NCBI GenBank assembly: GCA_029253805.1
Contig: JAQWYU010000308.1
Span: forward strand, 1 to 9,264
Source: Flavobacteriaceae bacterium
Lineage (GTDB): Bacteria; Bacteroidota; Bacteroidia; Flavobacteriales; Flavobacteriaceae
Direction of reading: 5' to 3'
Length of the DNA stretch: 9,264 nucleotides
Positions 1 through 7,577 of the stretch are shown here, one piece after another (position 1 is the stretch's first letter; every line of letters begins with the position of its first letter). Below the pieces are notes generated by a model. That model saw only the letters and a list, made by a program, of their open reading frames with translations. It was not told the DNA's origin and ran no database searches. The position numbers were made by a program, and so were the translations under genes.

Positions 1-738
1 CGTTTTCATGGGTGGCAAAAACAACCCAATACCAAAACGGTTCATTTGATGATTGATAGAACGTTGAAATTTATTCTTGGAGAACAAAAATTCAAAACAC
101 TAGGAGCGGGGCGTACCGATGCTATGGTTTCTGCCAATGAAGCGGCATTTGAATTGTTTTTGGATCACAAACCTATTGAGGATTTAACGGCTTTTTTAGA
201 ATTGTTTAATCATAACCTTCCGCAAGATATCCGTGTGTTAAATATCAAAGAAGTGGATGCTAAATTTAATGTTATTCAAGATTCAACATTAAAGGAATAC
301 CACTATGTTTTTGCACAGGGTTCAAAATTTCATCCGTTTGCAGCGCCGATTTTGACGACTATTTTAGATCCATTAGATATCGAATTAATGAAAGAAGGTG
401 CACTGCTTTTTGAAGGTCAAAACAATTATAGAACCTATTGCTACAAACCCTCTGATGAAGGCGTGTTCAAACGAGAACTTATCTGTTGTAAGCTCATCGA
501 AAACACCGTTTATAAAGCCAATTTTTTTCCAGAAAAAAGTTATATTTTAAAAGTGATCGGTAAAGGATTTGGACGTCACCAAATACGACTGATGATGGGC
601 GCTTTGATTAAATTAGGACGGGGAGACCTCGATTTAAATTATATTAGAAAGAGTTTAACACCTGATAGTCAAGAAGTCATGGATTATATTGCTCCAGCTT
701 CAGGCTTGATTTTACATAAGATTGAATTTAAAACTTAA
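1..738 (+). CDS. TruA-family tRNA pseudouridine synthase, divergent paralogue (5' end outside the window)
   Basis: The reading frame is open from base 1 (RFHGWQ... in frame), so the gene begins upstream, probably by only some ten residues; the TTG/ATG codons at 46-51 are internal. TruA enzymes isomerise uridine to pseudouridine in the tRNA anticodon arm. Visible family marks are the N-terminal F.GWQ segment, GAGRTDA (residues 34-40 of the fragment) with the Asp expected to be the catalytic nucleophile, the EYHYVF segment matching the R.Y.Y strand, an FEGQNNYRTYC block, and the C-terminal GRHQIR...GALIKLGRG block carrying the conserved Arg. The stretch after the catalytic Asp reads AMVSA instead of the usual AGVHA, so this is probably the second, divergent TruA-like copy seen in Bacteroidota rather than the housekeeping enzyme. 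That assignment and its RNA target are inference. The stop TAA lies 3 bp before the next gene, suggesting co-transcription. Confidence 0.85.
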   Translation, partial: RFHGWQKQPNTKTVHLMIDRTLKFILGEQKFKTLGAGRTDAMVSANEAAFELFLDHKPIEDLTAFLELFNHNLPQDIRVLNIKEVDAKFNVIQDSTLKEYHYVFAQGSKFHPFAAPILTTILDPLDIELMKEGALLFEGQNNYRTYCYKPSDEGVFKRELICCKLIENTVYKANFFPEKSYILKVIGKGFGRHQIRLMMGALIKLGRGDLDLNYIRKSLTPDSQEVMDYIAPASGLILHKIEFKT

Positions 739-741
739 AAC

Positions 742-1410
742 ATGCTATCTAAAGACGTATTTAGTTTTTTGAAAAAATTACAAAGTAACAATAACCGTGA
801 GTGGTTTAATGAGCATAAGGCAACGTTTAAGACCATTGAAGTTGGAGTGAAGCAGTTTTATAACCAGTTGTTTGAGCAACTTAACCATGTAGATTCGATT
901 GATTCTTTTAAGGTTTTTCGTATTTATAGAGATGTACGATTTTCAAAAAACAAATTACCCTATAAAACCCATTTTGGGGGGAGTTTTCATCGTACCAAAC
1001 CTGAGCTAAGAGGAGGATATTATCTACATATCGCTCCGAATAACAAGAGTTTTATTGCAACAGGATTTTGGGATCCTAACAAAGAAGACCTTTTTAGAAT
1101 TCGTAAAGAATTTGAAATGGATGCTTCAGAACTACGCGGATTGATGAATCAACCAACGTTTAAAAGCGTTTGGGGAGCGATGCAAGGCGATGAGCTAAAG
1201 TCTGCACCTAGAGGATTTGACAAGTTAGATCCCAATATTGATTTGATTCGTAAAAAGCAGTTTATTTTTACCAAAACCTATTTAGATAAAGAAGTGCTAT
1301 CCGACGGTTTTGATAAAGAAGTCATTGAAAACTTTAAAGTCATTCGTCCTTATTTTGACTATATGAGTTCTGTATTGACCACAAATCTTAATGGAGAGCC
1401 TATTTTATAG
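742..1410 (+). CDS. DUF2461 (TIGR02453-type) family protein
   Basis: This 222-residue protein matches the DUF2461 family in full length. It has an N-terminal F..L..NN.REWF..HK block (NNREW at residues 17-21), the central block FRIYRDVRFSKNKLPYKTHF (59-78) and GGYYLHIAP (91-99). The family is widespread in bacteria and fungi but has no established biochemical role that I know of; the charged RDVRFSKNK segment is its most conserved part. No signal peptide or membrane segment is seen, so it is probably cytosolic. The ATG at 742 follows the pseudouridine synthase stop by 3 bp, so the two are likely one transcript. Its last 11 bases, including the TAG stop, overlap the 3' end of the opposing gene. 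I see no T-rich hairpin terminator after it on the + strand. Confidence 0.9.
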   Translation: MLSKDVFSFLKKLQSNNNREWFNEHKATFKTIEVGVKQFYNQLFEQLNHVDSIDSFKVFRIYRDVRFSKNKLPYKTHFGGSFHRTKPELRGGYYLHIAPNNKSFIATGFWDPNKEDLFRIRKEFEMDASELRGLMNQPTFKSVWGAMQGDELKSAPRGFDKLDPNIDLIRKKQFIFTKTYLDKEVLSDGFDKEVIENFKVIRPYFDYMSSVLTTNLNGEPIL

Positions 1411-1810
1411 GAGAATATTCAGACATTAACTGAACATTACTGATCAACCTTTCCTTTACAATATCTGTCATGCGTTTATTTAAATTAGAAGCGTTTTTAA
1501 GGTATTCAGAATATTCCTCAACTGAAAACAAACCAATTAATAGGTTTCTAAAAGTATTTCTAAGTTTACTGTCCTTTGCGATTGTAGTCTCAATATAAAG
1601 TATTTTCTTTTCTGTTGATAAATCAAAAAAAACATTCTTGTATTTTGTGCAAAATTGTAAGAAAACAGCAATTAAAAGGTCGTTTTGAAATTTAATAATA
1701 GGACGTAATACAGTATTCTGAAAATATTCTTCAATTGACATGTCTGTTTTAATCGTATTTATTAAAATTTTTGGACGCAAAGAATTTAGATGTAAATCTC
1801 TTGAACACAC
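1400..1810 (-). CDS. Small conserved helical protein of unknown function
   Basis: A 136-residue protein without signal peptide or membrane helix, rich in Leu, Asn and Lys and probably all-helical. Its recognisable pattern is SLRPKI, then MS.EE.FQN..LRPI.K.QNDLL, then a segment with RN..IGLFS..EY..Y, and NKR...IVKERL near the end. I recall short Bacteroidota proteins of this pattern; some carry the label 'glyoxalase', but I see no glyoxalase metal-binding motif and would not transfer that name. The start is uncertain. GTG at 1810 lies only 3 bp after the TAG of the channel gene and keeps the SLRPKI segment that I believe relatives share; the in-frame ATG at 1741 (MSIEEYF) is the alternative. 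There is no stop between the channel's TAG and the GTG, so both genes are in one frame. The 3' end overlaps the DUF2461 gene. Confidence 0.75.
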   Translation of the reverse strand: MCSRDLHLNSLRPKILINTIKTDMSIEEYFQNTVLRPIIKFQNDLLIAVFLQFCTKYKNVFFDLSTEKKILYIETTIAKDSKLRNTFRNLLIGLFSVEEYSEYLKNASNLNKRMTDIVKERLISNVQLMSEYSPIK

Positions 1811-1813
1811 AGG

Positions 1814-3058
1814 CTAATTATTTGTCGGTGTTAAGATAGAAGGTTCCGAAATCACCAAGTAAAAATCGGGAACTGAAGCAATCATGTGATCAAAAATATC
1901 AGCAATAATATACTCATAATTTTGCCAGCGTTTATCACTACTAAAAGCGTAGATTTCTATAGGTAAACCGTAGGCAGTTGGTTGTAACTGTCTCACCATA
2001 ACCATTAAGTCTTTGTTTATTGCAGAGTGCTCTTGAATATAAGTTTCCATATATTTTCTAAACAAACCAATATTCGTGAGATTTCTGCCGTTGATTAAAA
2101 TTGATTTATCGACTGAATTAGTTTGGTTATAATTATTTATGTCTTCTGAACGCTGAATTACATATTCAGAAATTAATTGAATTTTAGAAAGTTTAATAAT
2201 TTCGTCTTGATTTAGATTTTTAACGCTTTCCATTCTAATATTTAAGGCACGCTTGATTCGCCTGCCTTTAGACTCGTCCATACCTCTCCAGTTTTTGAAG
2301 GAATCAGAAATCAGAGCATAGGTAGGAATAGTTGTAATTGTATTGTCAAAGTTTTGAACTTTAACAGTAGCGAGATTAATTTCTATCACATCACCGTCAG
2401 CACCAAATTTATCAAATGATATCCAATCTCCGATACGAACCATGTCATTTATAGACACCTGAATACTTGCTACAAAGCCTAAAATAGTATCTCTAAATAC
2501 TAATATTATAATTGCAGAAACAGTTCCTAATCCAGCTATAAACTCCCAAAAAGAAATGCCTGTAATAATAGCTACCATTACAAAAATACCAGTAAGCCAT
2601 ACAAACATCATAATTACTTGAATATAACTGTCTACAGGTTTGTCTTTAAGGAAAATAAGAGTTTTAAAGTAGGATTTAATAGAATTTAAAATACTTCTAA
2701 CGCCAATTATTAATAAAATAATTCCGATCACTAAAATAGATTTCTGACAAAAGTCTTGTAGAAAAATATTATCAAAAAATAGGCTTGGAATAAACTTATA
2801 TGCAATAATGAATGGAACAAAATGGGCTATATTACGTGGCACATTATTAATCACCAAAATATCGTCAAAGTCAGTTTTAGATTTGGCTGCAATTCTAGAA
2901 AATGTAGCTAATAAAGTCTTACGAATGACATAATCAACTAAAATAATGATTAAGATCAATCCCATAAACAATACTGAATGTGTAATTAAATCAGAAAAAT
3001 AAGAGGAAACTTTCAAGGAAAGTAACAGATCATTTAATTGATTATAAAAATATTCCAT
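1814..3058 (-). CDS. ybdG: MscS-family mechanosensitive channel, YbdG type
   Basis: At 414 residues this is almost the length of E. coli YbdG (415), a small-conductance channel of the inner membrane that opens under osmotic down-shock or membrane tension. About five hydrophobic segments are visible (roughly 24-48, 78-96, 105-122, 147-166, 168-190); the last is the Gly/Ala-rich pore helix. It runs into the MscS beta domain signature: ISGLGT-like IAGLGTVSA, LVF.D.ILG, IQ.S.NDM..IGDWI, then FGADGDVIEI, TVKVQNFDNT and IPT..L.SDSFKNW. The C-terminal VRQLQPTAYGLPIEIYAF followed by IADIFDH distinguishes YbdG-like proteins from short MscS. The ATG at 3058 starts 7 bp after the DUF3817 stop, and the TAG stop is 3 bp from the next start, so the three genes are probably one operon. 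The gene symbol is by similarity only. Confidence 0.93.
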   Translation of the reverse strand: MEYFYNQLNDLLLSLKVSSYFSDLITHSVLFMGLILIIILVDYVIRKTLLATFSRIAAKSKTDFDDILVINNVPRNIAHFVPFIIAYKFIPSLFFDNIFLQDFCQKSILVIGIILLIIGVRSILNSIKSYFKTLIFLKDKPVDSYIQVIMMFVWLTGIFVMVAIITGISFWEFIAGLGTVSAIIILVFRDTILGFVASIQVSINDMVRIGDWISFDKFGADGDVIEINLATVKVQNFDNTITTIPTYALISDSFKNWRGMDESKGRRIKRALNIRMESVKNLNQDEIIKLSKIQLISEYVIQRSEDINNYNQTNSVDKSILINGRNLTNIGLFRKYMETYIQEHSAINKDLMVMVRQLQPTAYGLPIEIYAFSSDKRWQNYEYIIADIFDHMIASVPDFYLVISEPSILTPTNN

Positions 3059-3065
3059 AATGGTT

Positions 3066-3350
3066 TTAGTTTAGTTTTCTTAGTTTATGTTCAACAATAA
3101 AAGTTCCAAATGGGATTATGGATGCTAATGAAATTAAAATAAAATGCTTTTTAAACCAAGAATGATCCAAACGCATTACAATTGCAAACGAAATATAGGC
3201 CATAAACAAAAAACCGTGAGGCATCCCAAGAGTTTTTACAATTGTCACATCGCCTTTAATGTACTTTAAAGGAACACCAACAAATATTAATAGGATATAG
3301 GAAAGACCTTCAAAAAAGGCAATTAAACGGAACGCAGTTAGCATTTTCAT
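3066..3350 (-). CDS. DUF3817 small integral membrane protein
   Basis: This 94-residue protein fits the DUF3817 family in size and pattern: an opening FRLIAFFEGLSYILL segment, the V.PLKY turn (residues about 26-30), and GMPHGFLFMAYI in the middle (about 42-53). Three transmembrane helices are likely (about 5-26, 43-60, 70-87), joined by short charged loops. The family has no established function; in Bacteroidota and Actinobacteria it is a common small inner-membrane protein. The ATG at 3350 is the only good start, and upstream sequence is AT-rich and non-coding. It is the first gene of the group that continues with the YbdG-type channel 7 bp downstream, so it may act with it in the inner membrane; that link is positional inference only. 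Confidence 0.85.
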   Translation of the reverse strand: MKMLTAFRLIAFFEGLSYILLIFVGVPLKYIKGDVTIVKTLGMPHGFLFMAYISFAIVMRLDHSWFKKHFILISLASIIPFGTFIVEHKLRKLN

Positions 3351-3587
<237 letters not shown>

Positions 3588-4037
3588 TTATTTAATTTCA
3601 CAGACTTCTGCAACTGTAACTATTTTTCCAAAAGTATTTCCCCAGCTATGGTTGGTATAATTCATCACATCTGCAATTTCCTCAGCGCTAAGACCCATTG
3701 GTGGCATGTATTTGTTATATTCAACACCATTTACCTTAATCTTTCCCTTTAATCCAAACTTAAGTCCTTTAATACTTGCATCCCTGTTTGCTTCTAAATA
3801 GTCTGAATTAGCCAAAGGTGGATATATTTTATTAACTCCATTACCATTCGGCAAATGACAACTTACACAAAAGTCTGAATAAACTATATTTCCTCGCTTT
3901 ATACTCTCCTTAAGTGCTTTGCTTTGACTTTGACTCTTCACATTTTTATAAGATGTATACATTATATCGGTTGAATAATTAAAAAACATCATCAAAAAAA
4001 TTCCGATTAATAGAAATGCAAAACTTAATAACTTCAT
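3588..4037 (-). CDS. Membrane-anchored class I c-type cytochrome
   Basis: A 149-residue protein with one hydrophobic N-terminal helix (about 4-20) and no lipobox, so it is probably anchored in the inner membrane by an uncleaved signal with the haem domain in the periplasm. The single haem motif is CVSCH (57-61), preceded by G..VYSDFC and followed by PNG.GV...YPPLANSDYL. The C-terminal part YMPPMGLSAEEIADVMNYTNHSWGN has the familiar distal pattern; Met111 (in MPP) is the likely second axial ligand, with Met114 as alternative. It lies 7 bp after the PQQ-type dehydrogenase gene on the same strand, which makes it the obvious candidate electron acceptor from that enzyme; this is inferred from position. 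An additional Cys146 near the C-terminus is outside the haem motif. The gene is closed by a hairpin overlapping its stop. Confidence 0.9.
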   Translation of the reverse strand: MKLLSFAFLLIGIFLMMFFNYSTDIMYTSYKNVKSQSQSKALKESIKRGNIVYSDFCVSCHLPNGNGVNKIYPPLANSDYLEANRDASIKGLKFGLKGKIKVNGVEYNKYMPPMGLSAEEIADVMNYTNHSWGNTFGKIVTVAEVCEIK

Positions 4038-4044
4038 ATATTTT

Positions 4045-5169
4045 TTATTTATTTGGAATAATTTTTACAATACCTACCCCTTCTAATGATGCATAAACAT
4101 AGCCATCTGTACCTTGTCGAACGTTTCTAACCCTACCCATTCCTTCGAGGATTTTTTCGCGTTTAACAACCTTATTGTTCTCTAACACAAGTCGTTCTAT
4201 ATATTCAAATTTTAAAGAACCAATCAAAAGATTGTTTTTCCAATCTTTATACATGTCAGATGTTATATATGCCATGCCGCTAGGCGCTATTGAGGGAACC
4301 CAATAGAACAAGGGTTGTTCCATTCCTGGTAGATCTGTATCATCTGTAAAGCTTGTTCCCGAATAATTAATACCATAACTGATAAGTGGCCATCCAAAAT
4401 TACCCCCCTTTTTTATGCGGTTGATTTCATCTCCACCTCTTGGTCCATGCTCATGTACCCAAATTTCACCTGTATCTGGATGACAAATCATTCCTTGTGG
4501 GTTTCGATGCCCATAGCTATATATAGCAGTTTTGGCGCCTGGAAAGTCCAGAAAAGGGTTATCGTTAGGAATACTACCATCATCGTTGAGCCTGTATATT
4601 TTTCCACAATCTCGCTTTATATCTTGTGGGTTAACATCTCTATTTCCACGGTCTCCAATAGAAAAATACAAATACCCATCTTTATCAAATTCAATACGAG
4701 ACCCAAAATGTTGTCCCCGTTTAGAGTTTGGTTCCGCTTTGTATAAGCGTTCTACAGACGTTAATTTAGAATCAATAAGTTGAGCTCTAATTAGTGTAGT
4801 ATTTCCGCCCTCCCCTTCCCCATCCGAAGAAGAATATGTGATATATAGCCATCCATTTTCTCTGTAATTTGGGTGTAGTTCTATATCCATTAAACCTCCC
4901 TGTCCACGTAAATATACTTCTGGGAGTCCCTTAATTTTTGTTTTCACTCCAGCATTATAATGAATTAACTCTCCAGATTTTTCAGTGATTAAAATTGATC
5001 CATCTGGAAGAAAAACAAATCCCCAAGGGATATCGAGCTCATTAACCACCACTTCGGTTGTGTAATCAATGGTTTTAGGGTCGTCAGCTATTATAATCGA
5101 CTTATGTTTTTGAGCACAAGCAACTATCGAAATAAAACTAATTATAAGTAATAAGTTTAAATTTTTCAT
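4045..5169 (-). CDS. PQQ-dependent aldose sugar dehydrogenase, lipoprotein
   Basis: This belongs to the soluble glucose dehydrogenase / YliI (Asd) beta-propeller family, which oxidises aldoses at C1 to lactones using PQQ and calcium. I start it at the ATG at 5169 because this gives a lipoprotein signal, MKNLNLLL...SIVAC, with Cys18 as lipidation site; a start at 5217 would prepend 16 unlikely residues and overlap the receptor gene. The mature protein is probably tethered to a membrane facing the periplasm or outside. Family marks (numbered from this start) are IPWGFVFLPDG (48-57), RGQGGL.DI.LHP (88-100), GQHFGSRI with the expected catalytic base His154, IGDRGNR, YGHRNPQG with Arg222-Asn223, HEHGPRGGDEIN, GSLK with Lys320, and GRVRNVRQG.DGYVY with Arg346 and Arg348 as PQQ-contact candidates by analogy with the Acinetobacter enzyme. 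All key residues appear intact. It sits between the receptor and the cytochrome c genes. Confidence 0.92.
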   Translation of the reverse strand: MKNLNLLLIISFISIVACAQKHKSIIIADDPKTIDYTTEVVVNELDIPWGFVFLPDGSILITEKSGELIHYNAGVKTKIKGLPEVYLRGQGGLMDIELHPNYRENGWLYITYSSSDGEGEGGNTTLIRAQLIDSKLTSVERLYKAEPNSKRGQHFGSRIEFDKDGYLYFSIGDRGNRDVNPQDIKRDCGKIYRLNDDGSIPNDNPFLDFPGAKTAIYSYGHRNPQGMICHPDTGEIWVHEHGPRGGDEINRIKKGGNFGWPLISYGINYSGTSFTDDTDLPGMEQPLFYWVPSIAPSGMAYITSDMYKDWKNNLLIGSLKFEYIERLVLENNKVVKREKILEGMGRVRNVRQGTDGYVYASLEGVGIVKIIPNK

Positions 5170-5206
5170 AAAACTTAATTTTAGTGTTAAAATTAATGAT
5201 ACTAAT

Positions 5207-7492
5207 TTATAATACATAATTAATTTTGATTCCTGAGTAATAATTTAAAGGTATTCCAGGATAATAGTAGCGGGGTGGACTTCCGTTGAAACTACGGGCA
5301 TTAATTAAAATTTGTGATGCATACGATTCCCCAAAGAGGTTATCCACTCCTAGAAAAAAGTTAATCTTTAGTTTTTTAAGTCCCTGATTTTTATATCCAA
5401 TTTTTAAATTGGTCAATGCATACGAATCACTATACAAATGATTGCTGTCTGACATTGGCTGACTTCCAACCTGTTGAAAATTAACAGCTCCATAGAAACC
5501 ATACTCTGTAGAAATATTCATTCCAGCGTTCAATAAAATGGATGGAACCCCCGTTAAATCGTTTCCTGAGAAATCATCGTCACCATCAATAAATTCTTTA
5601 AACTTAAAGTGATTGAAGGTTCCATTGACAAATGTGCTTAATTCGAATTGTTTTTTGTCAATCCAAGAATAATTTAGTCCAATTTCTAATCCGTCATGTC
5701 TGGTTTGACCTGCATTAATTCCTATATATTGGTCGTTTGCTAACCGTCTTGACACCACTAAATTTTTTATATCCAATCGATACAAAGCTAGGTTAAACTG
5801 TAGCTTGTTTTTATAAATAGCACCTCTAGTTCCGACCTCATAATTCCATCCTGTTTCTGGTTTTAGGTCTGTGTTTATTTGCCCATTTGGCAATAGGGTT
5901 TCTGCTAAAGAAATTGGAGAAAAGCCATGACTAACAGTTGAGTACAAGCTAATGTCACTATTTGCTAAAAATGAAAAACCAATTTTAGGGGACAATATGC
6001 GTCTAAATTGATAAGAACCTGATTGATCAGGATTAGCTTCAGAAACTACGAAGTTGTCTTTTAGTTTATAAATTGTTTTGTTATAATTCAAACCAAATTC
6101 AAGTAAAATATTTTTACAAAGTTCATAATTAGTTTCTAAAAAAATATTATGGTAAGATCTGTCTTCATTAAAATCAGATAAAGAGATACCTTTCACACTC
6201 CCCGTTTCATCTGGAAAATCTTCATATAGATTCTGGAATGTTTTTGAACGGTAATGATCTTTAAAGAATTCCCCTCCAGCTGTAACGTTAAGTGGATTTT
6301 TAAATAACTGTACCTTTCCTAGTAAGCGGCTTCGTATTCCGTATGCCATAGTATATTCCTCTAAAATATTAAATGGTCTTGGCTCATAACTATCTCTAAA
6401 TGATCCAAAGACACTCGTTATTTGTTTGAATCTCTGTTGAGTATTATGATTCCAAGTAATTCCTAATAATCCACGTTTTGACTCCTCAAATCCTTTGGAA
6501 TTCCCCCATGTATAAGCAGCTTCTTTAGGTGAATTTAAAAAAGTAGATTTATTTACAGAACTAGGAATGAATGCTTTTAGATCTACATAGCTTGCTACTA
6601 TCGAGAGTTCATTTTCATAATCGACATAATGGTTGGTGGCTAGTGTAAAGGTTTGTCTGTCGTACTGGTTGTTGTCCCTATAACCTTCGGAATGCGTATT
6701 GCTGTACACACCTCTGTAGCTATTGTTTATGGACCCATGGTTAAAATTCAAGCCACTTTTTAACAGCCCAAAAGATCCCATTGTCAATTGACTTTGAACA
6801 GATGTTTCTCGTAAAGAGGGATTTTTTGGTAAGAGGTGAACTACGCCACCCAAACCAGCGCCATAAACACTTGACGGGGCTCCTTTAACCACTTCGATCC
6901 TAGAAATAGAAGCAAGCTCAAGGTCTTCGATTGCTGTCTCACCACTGCCGTTGGTTAGTGGAATATCTTTGAAATATGCTCTTATTTTTGAAGTTCCATA
7001 AAGTGTTCGTGATCCAATTCCTCTGATTGTTAGTCTATTAGTATTCAAGGCACCACTTTGCATAAAAACACCTGGAACTCTATTCACGACTTGAGCGATG
7101 TTAGTATCATTTCCTGTGTTGATTTCTTTTTGAGAAAGAACTTCAACGGATGTCATGGCTTTTTTAAGCATTTTAGGAATCTGATTTGCATTAATGATCA
7201 CTTCATTTAGTTCTAGTGCACTTAGACTTAACTGCACTGTAAAAAAATCAGTTGAATTTATCGTTAGGGTCTTTGATAAATACCCATTTTTTTTAAATAG
7301 GAATTCACCTTGAGAAAGAAGAATAAAATATCCTGAATCATCTGTAATTTGAACTTGATTTGTTTCTAAGTTATAAATACGAGTCTTAGCAAGCGAGACA
7401 TTTGTATCTGAATCTATAACTCTTCCTTGTATCTGCGCTTGTGGAATGCTGAGAGTTAGCAAAAGAAGACAATAAGTAAAAAATGTATTCAT
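5207..7492 (-). CDS. TonB-dependent outer-membrane receptor with carboxypeptidase-regulatory-like domain
   Basis: A 761-residue outer-membrane importer energised by TonB. It has a signal peptide (about 1-20, ending PQAQ), a CarboxypepD_reg-like beta-sandwich (about 21-92, starting IQGRVIDSDTNVSLA), a LNEVIINA segment (95-102) of the kind that serves as TonB-contact region in Bacteroidota, a plug domain (about 107-223, with VVNRVPGVFMQ, NRLTIRGIGSR and RIEVVKGAPSSVYGAGLGGVV) and a beta-barrel to the C-terminus. No SusD-like partner is present, so it is not a SusC-type glycan receptor; the size and layout fit FecA/CirA-like receptors for small chelates or cofactors. The substrate cannot be read from sequence. 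It is the first gene of the group with the PQQ-type dehydrogenase and cytochrome c, which raises PQQ as a candidate ligand. The protein ends NYVL rather than in the aromatic residue common for barrels. Confidence 0.93.
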   Translation of the reverse strand: MNTFFTYCLLLLTLSIPQAQIQGRVIDSDTNVSLAKTRIYNLETNQVQITDDSGYFILLSQGEFLFKKNGYLSKTLTINSTDFFTVQLSLSALELNEVIINANQIPKMLKKAMTSVEVLSQKEINTGNDTNIAQVVNRVPGVFMQSGALNTNRLTIRGIGSRTLYGTSKIRAYFKDIPLTNGSGETAIEDLELASISRIEVVKGAPSSVYGAGLGGVVHLLPKNPSLRETSVQSQLTMGSFGLLKSGLNFNHGSINNSYRGVYSNTHSEGYRDNNQYDRQTFTLATNHYVDYENELSIVASYVDLKAFIPSSVNKSTFLNSPKEAAYTWGNSKGFEESKRGLLGITWNHNTQQRFKQITSVFGSFRDSYEPRPFNILEEYTMAYGIRSRLLGKVQLFKNPLNVTAGGEFFKDHYRSKTFQNLYEDFPDETGSVKGISLSDFNEDRSYHNIFLETNYELCKNILLEFGLNYNKTIYKLKDNFVVSEANPDQSGSYQFRRILSPKIGFSFLANSDISLYSTVSHGFSPISLAETLLPNGQINTDLKPETGWNYEVGTRGAIYKNKLQFNLALYRLDIKNLVVSRRLANDQYIGINAGQTRHDGLEIGLNYSWIDKKQFELSTFVNGTFNHFKFKEFIDGDDDFSGNDLTGVPSILLNAGMNISTEYGFYGAVNFQQVGSQPMSDSNHLYSDSYALTNLKIGYKNQGLKKLKINFFLGVDNLFGESYASQILINARSFNGSPPRYYYPGIPLNYYSGIKINYVL

Positions 7493-7523
7493 TAAAAGTA
7501 AATGATTTATTTAAAATGCAAAA

Positions 7524-7564
7524 TAACATTATTTCATATAATTTTTTTTTACAATAAAATGTTA
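7524..7564 (-). other. Inverted repeat in the leader of the TonB receptor gene
   Basis: In the 85-bp gap between the FAD oxidoreductase and the receptor, TAACATT (7524-7530) and AATGTTA (7558-7564) form a 7-bp inverted repeat with a 27-bp AT-rich interior that includes a run of nine T on the + strand. It could be a weak terminator for the upstream pair or an operator site for the receptor gene. A TTATTTTG on the - strand next to it is one mismatch from the TAnnTTTG promoter element, but no TTG lies at the expected spacing. In DNA this AT-rich, a chance origin is quite possible. Confidence 0.25.
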
Positions 7565-7577
7565 GACAAAGGAAATA

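Noticed and set aside
46..51. TTG/ATG as the start of the pseudouridine synthase
   Set aside because: The frame stays open to base 1 and the upstream residues RFHGWQ belong to the TruA family, so these codons are internal.
1411..1437. Short inverted repeat TTCAG...CTGAA as a terminator for the DUF2461 gene
   Set aside because: Only five base pairs, no T run after it, and it lies inside the coding region of the opposing gene.
4447..4783. Two open frames on the + strand (4447-4746 and 4532-4783)
   Set aside because: They lie antisense inside the well-supported PQQ-type dehydrogenase gene, and their translations show no family resemblance and look like compositional shadows.
5170..5217. Longer start for the dehydrogenase at 5217, overlapping the receptor gene by 11 bp
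   Set aside because: It would place 16 extra residues before a clean lipoprotein signal with a Cys at the right distance; the ATG at 5169 explains the N-terminus better.
5207..7492. SusC-type glycan receptor, hence a polysaccharide utilisation locus
   Set aside because: There is no SusD gene, no glycoside hydrolase and no regulator nearby, and the receptor at 761 residues is much shorter than typical SusC proteins.
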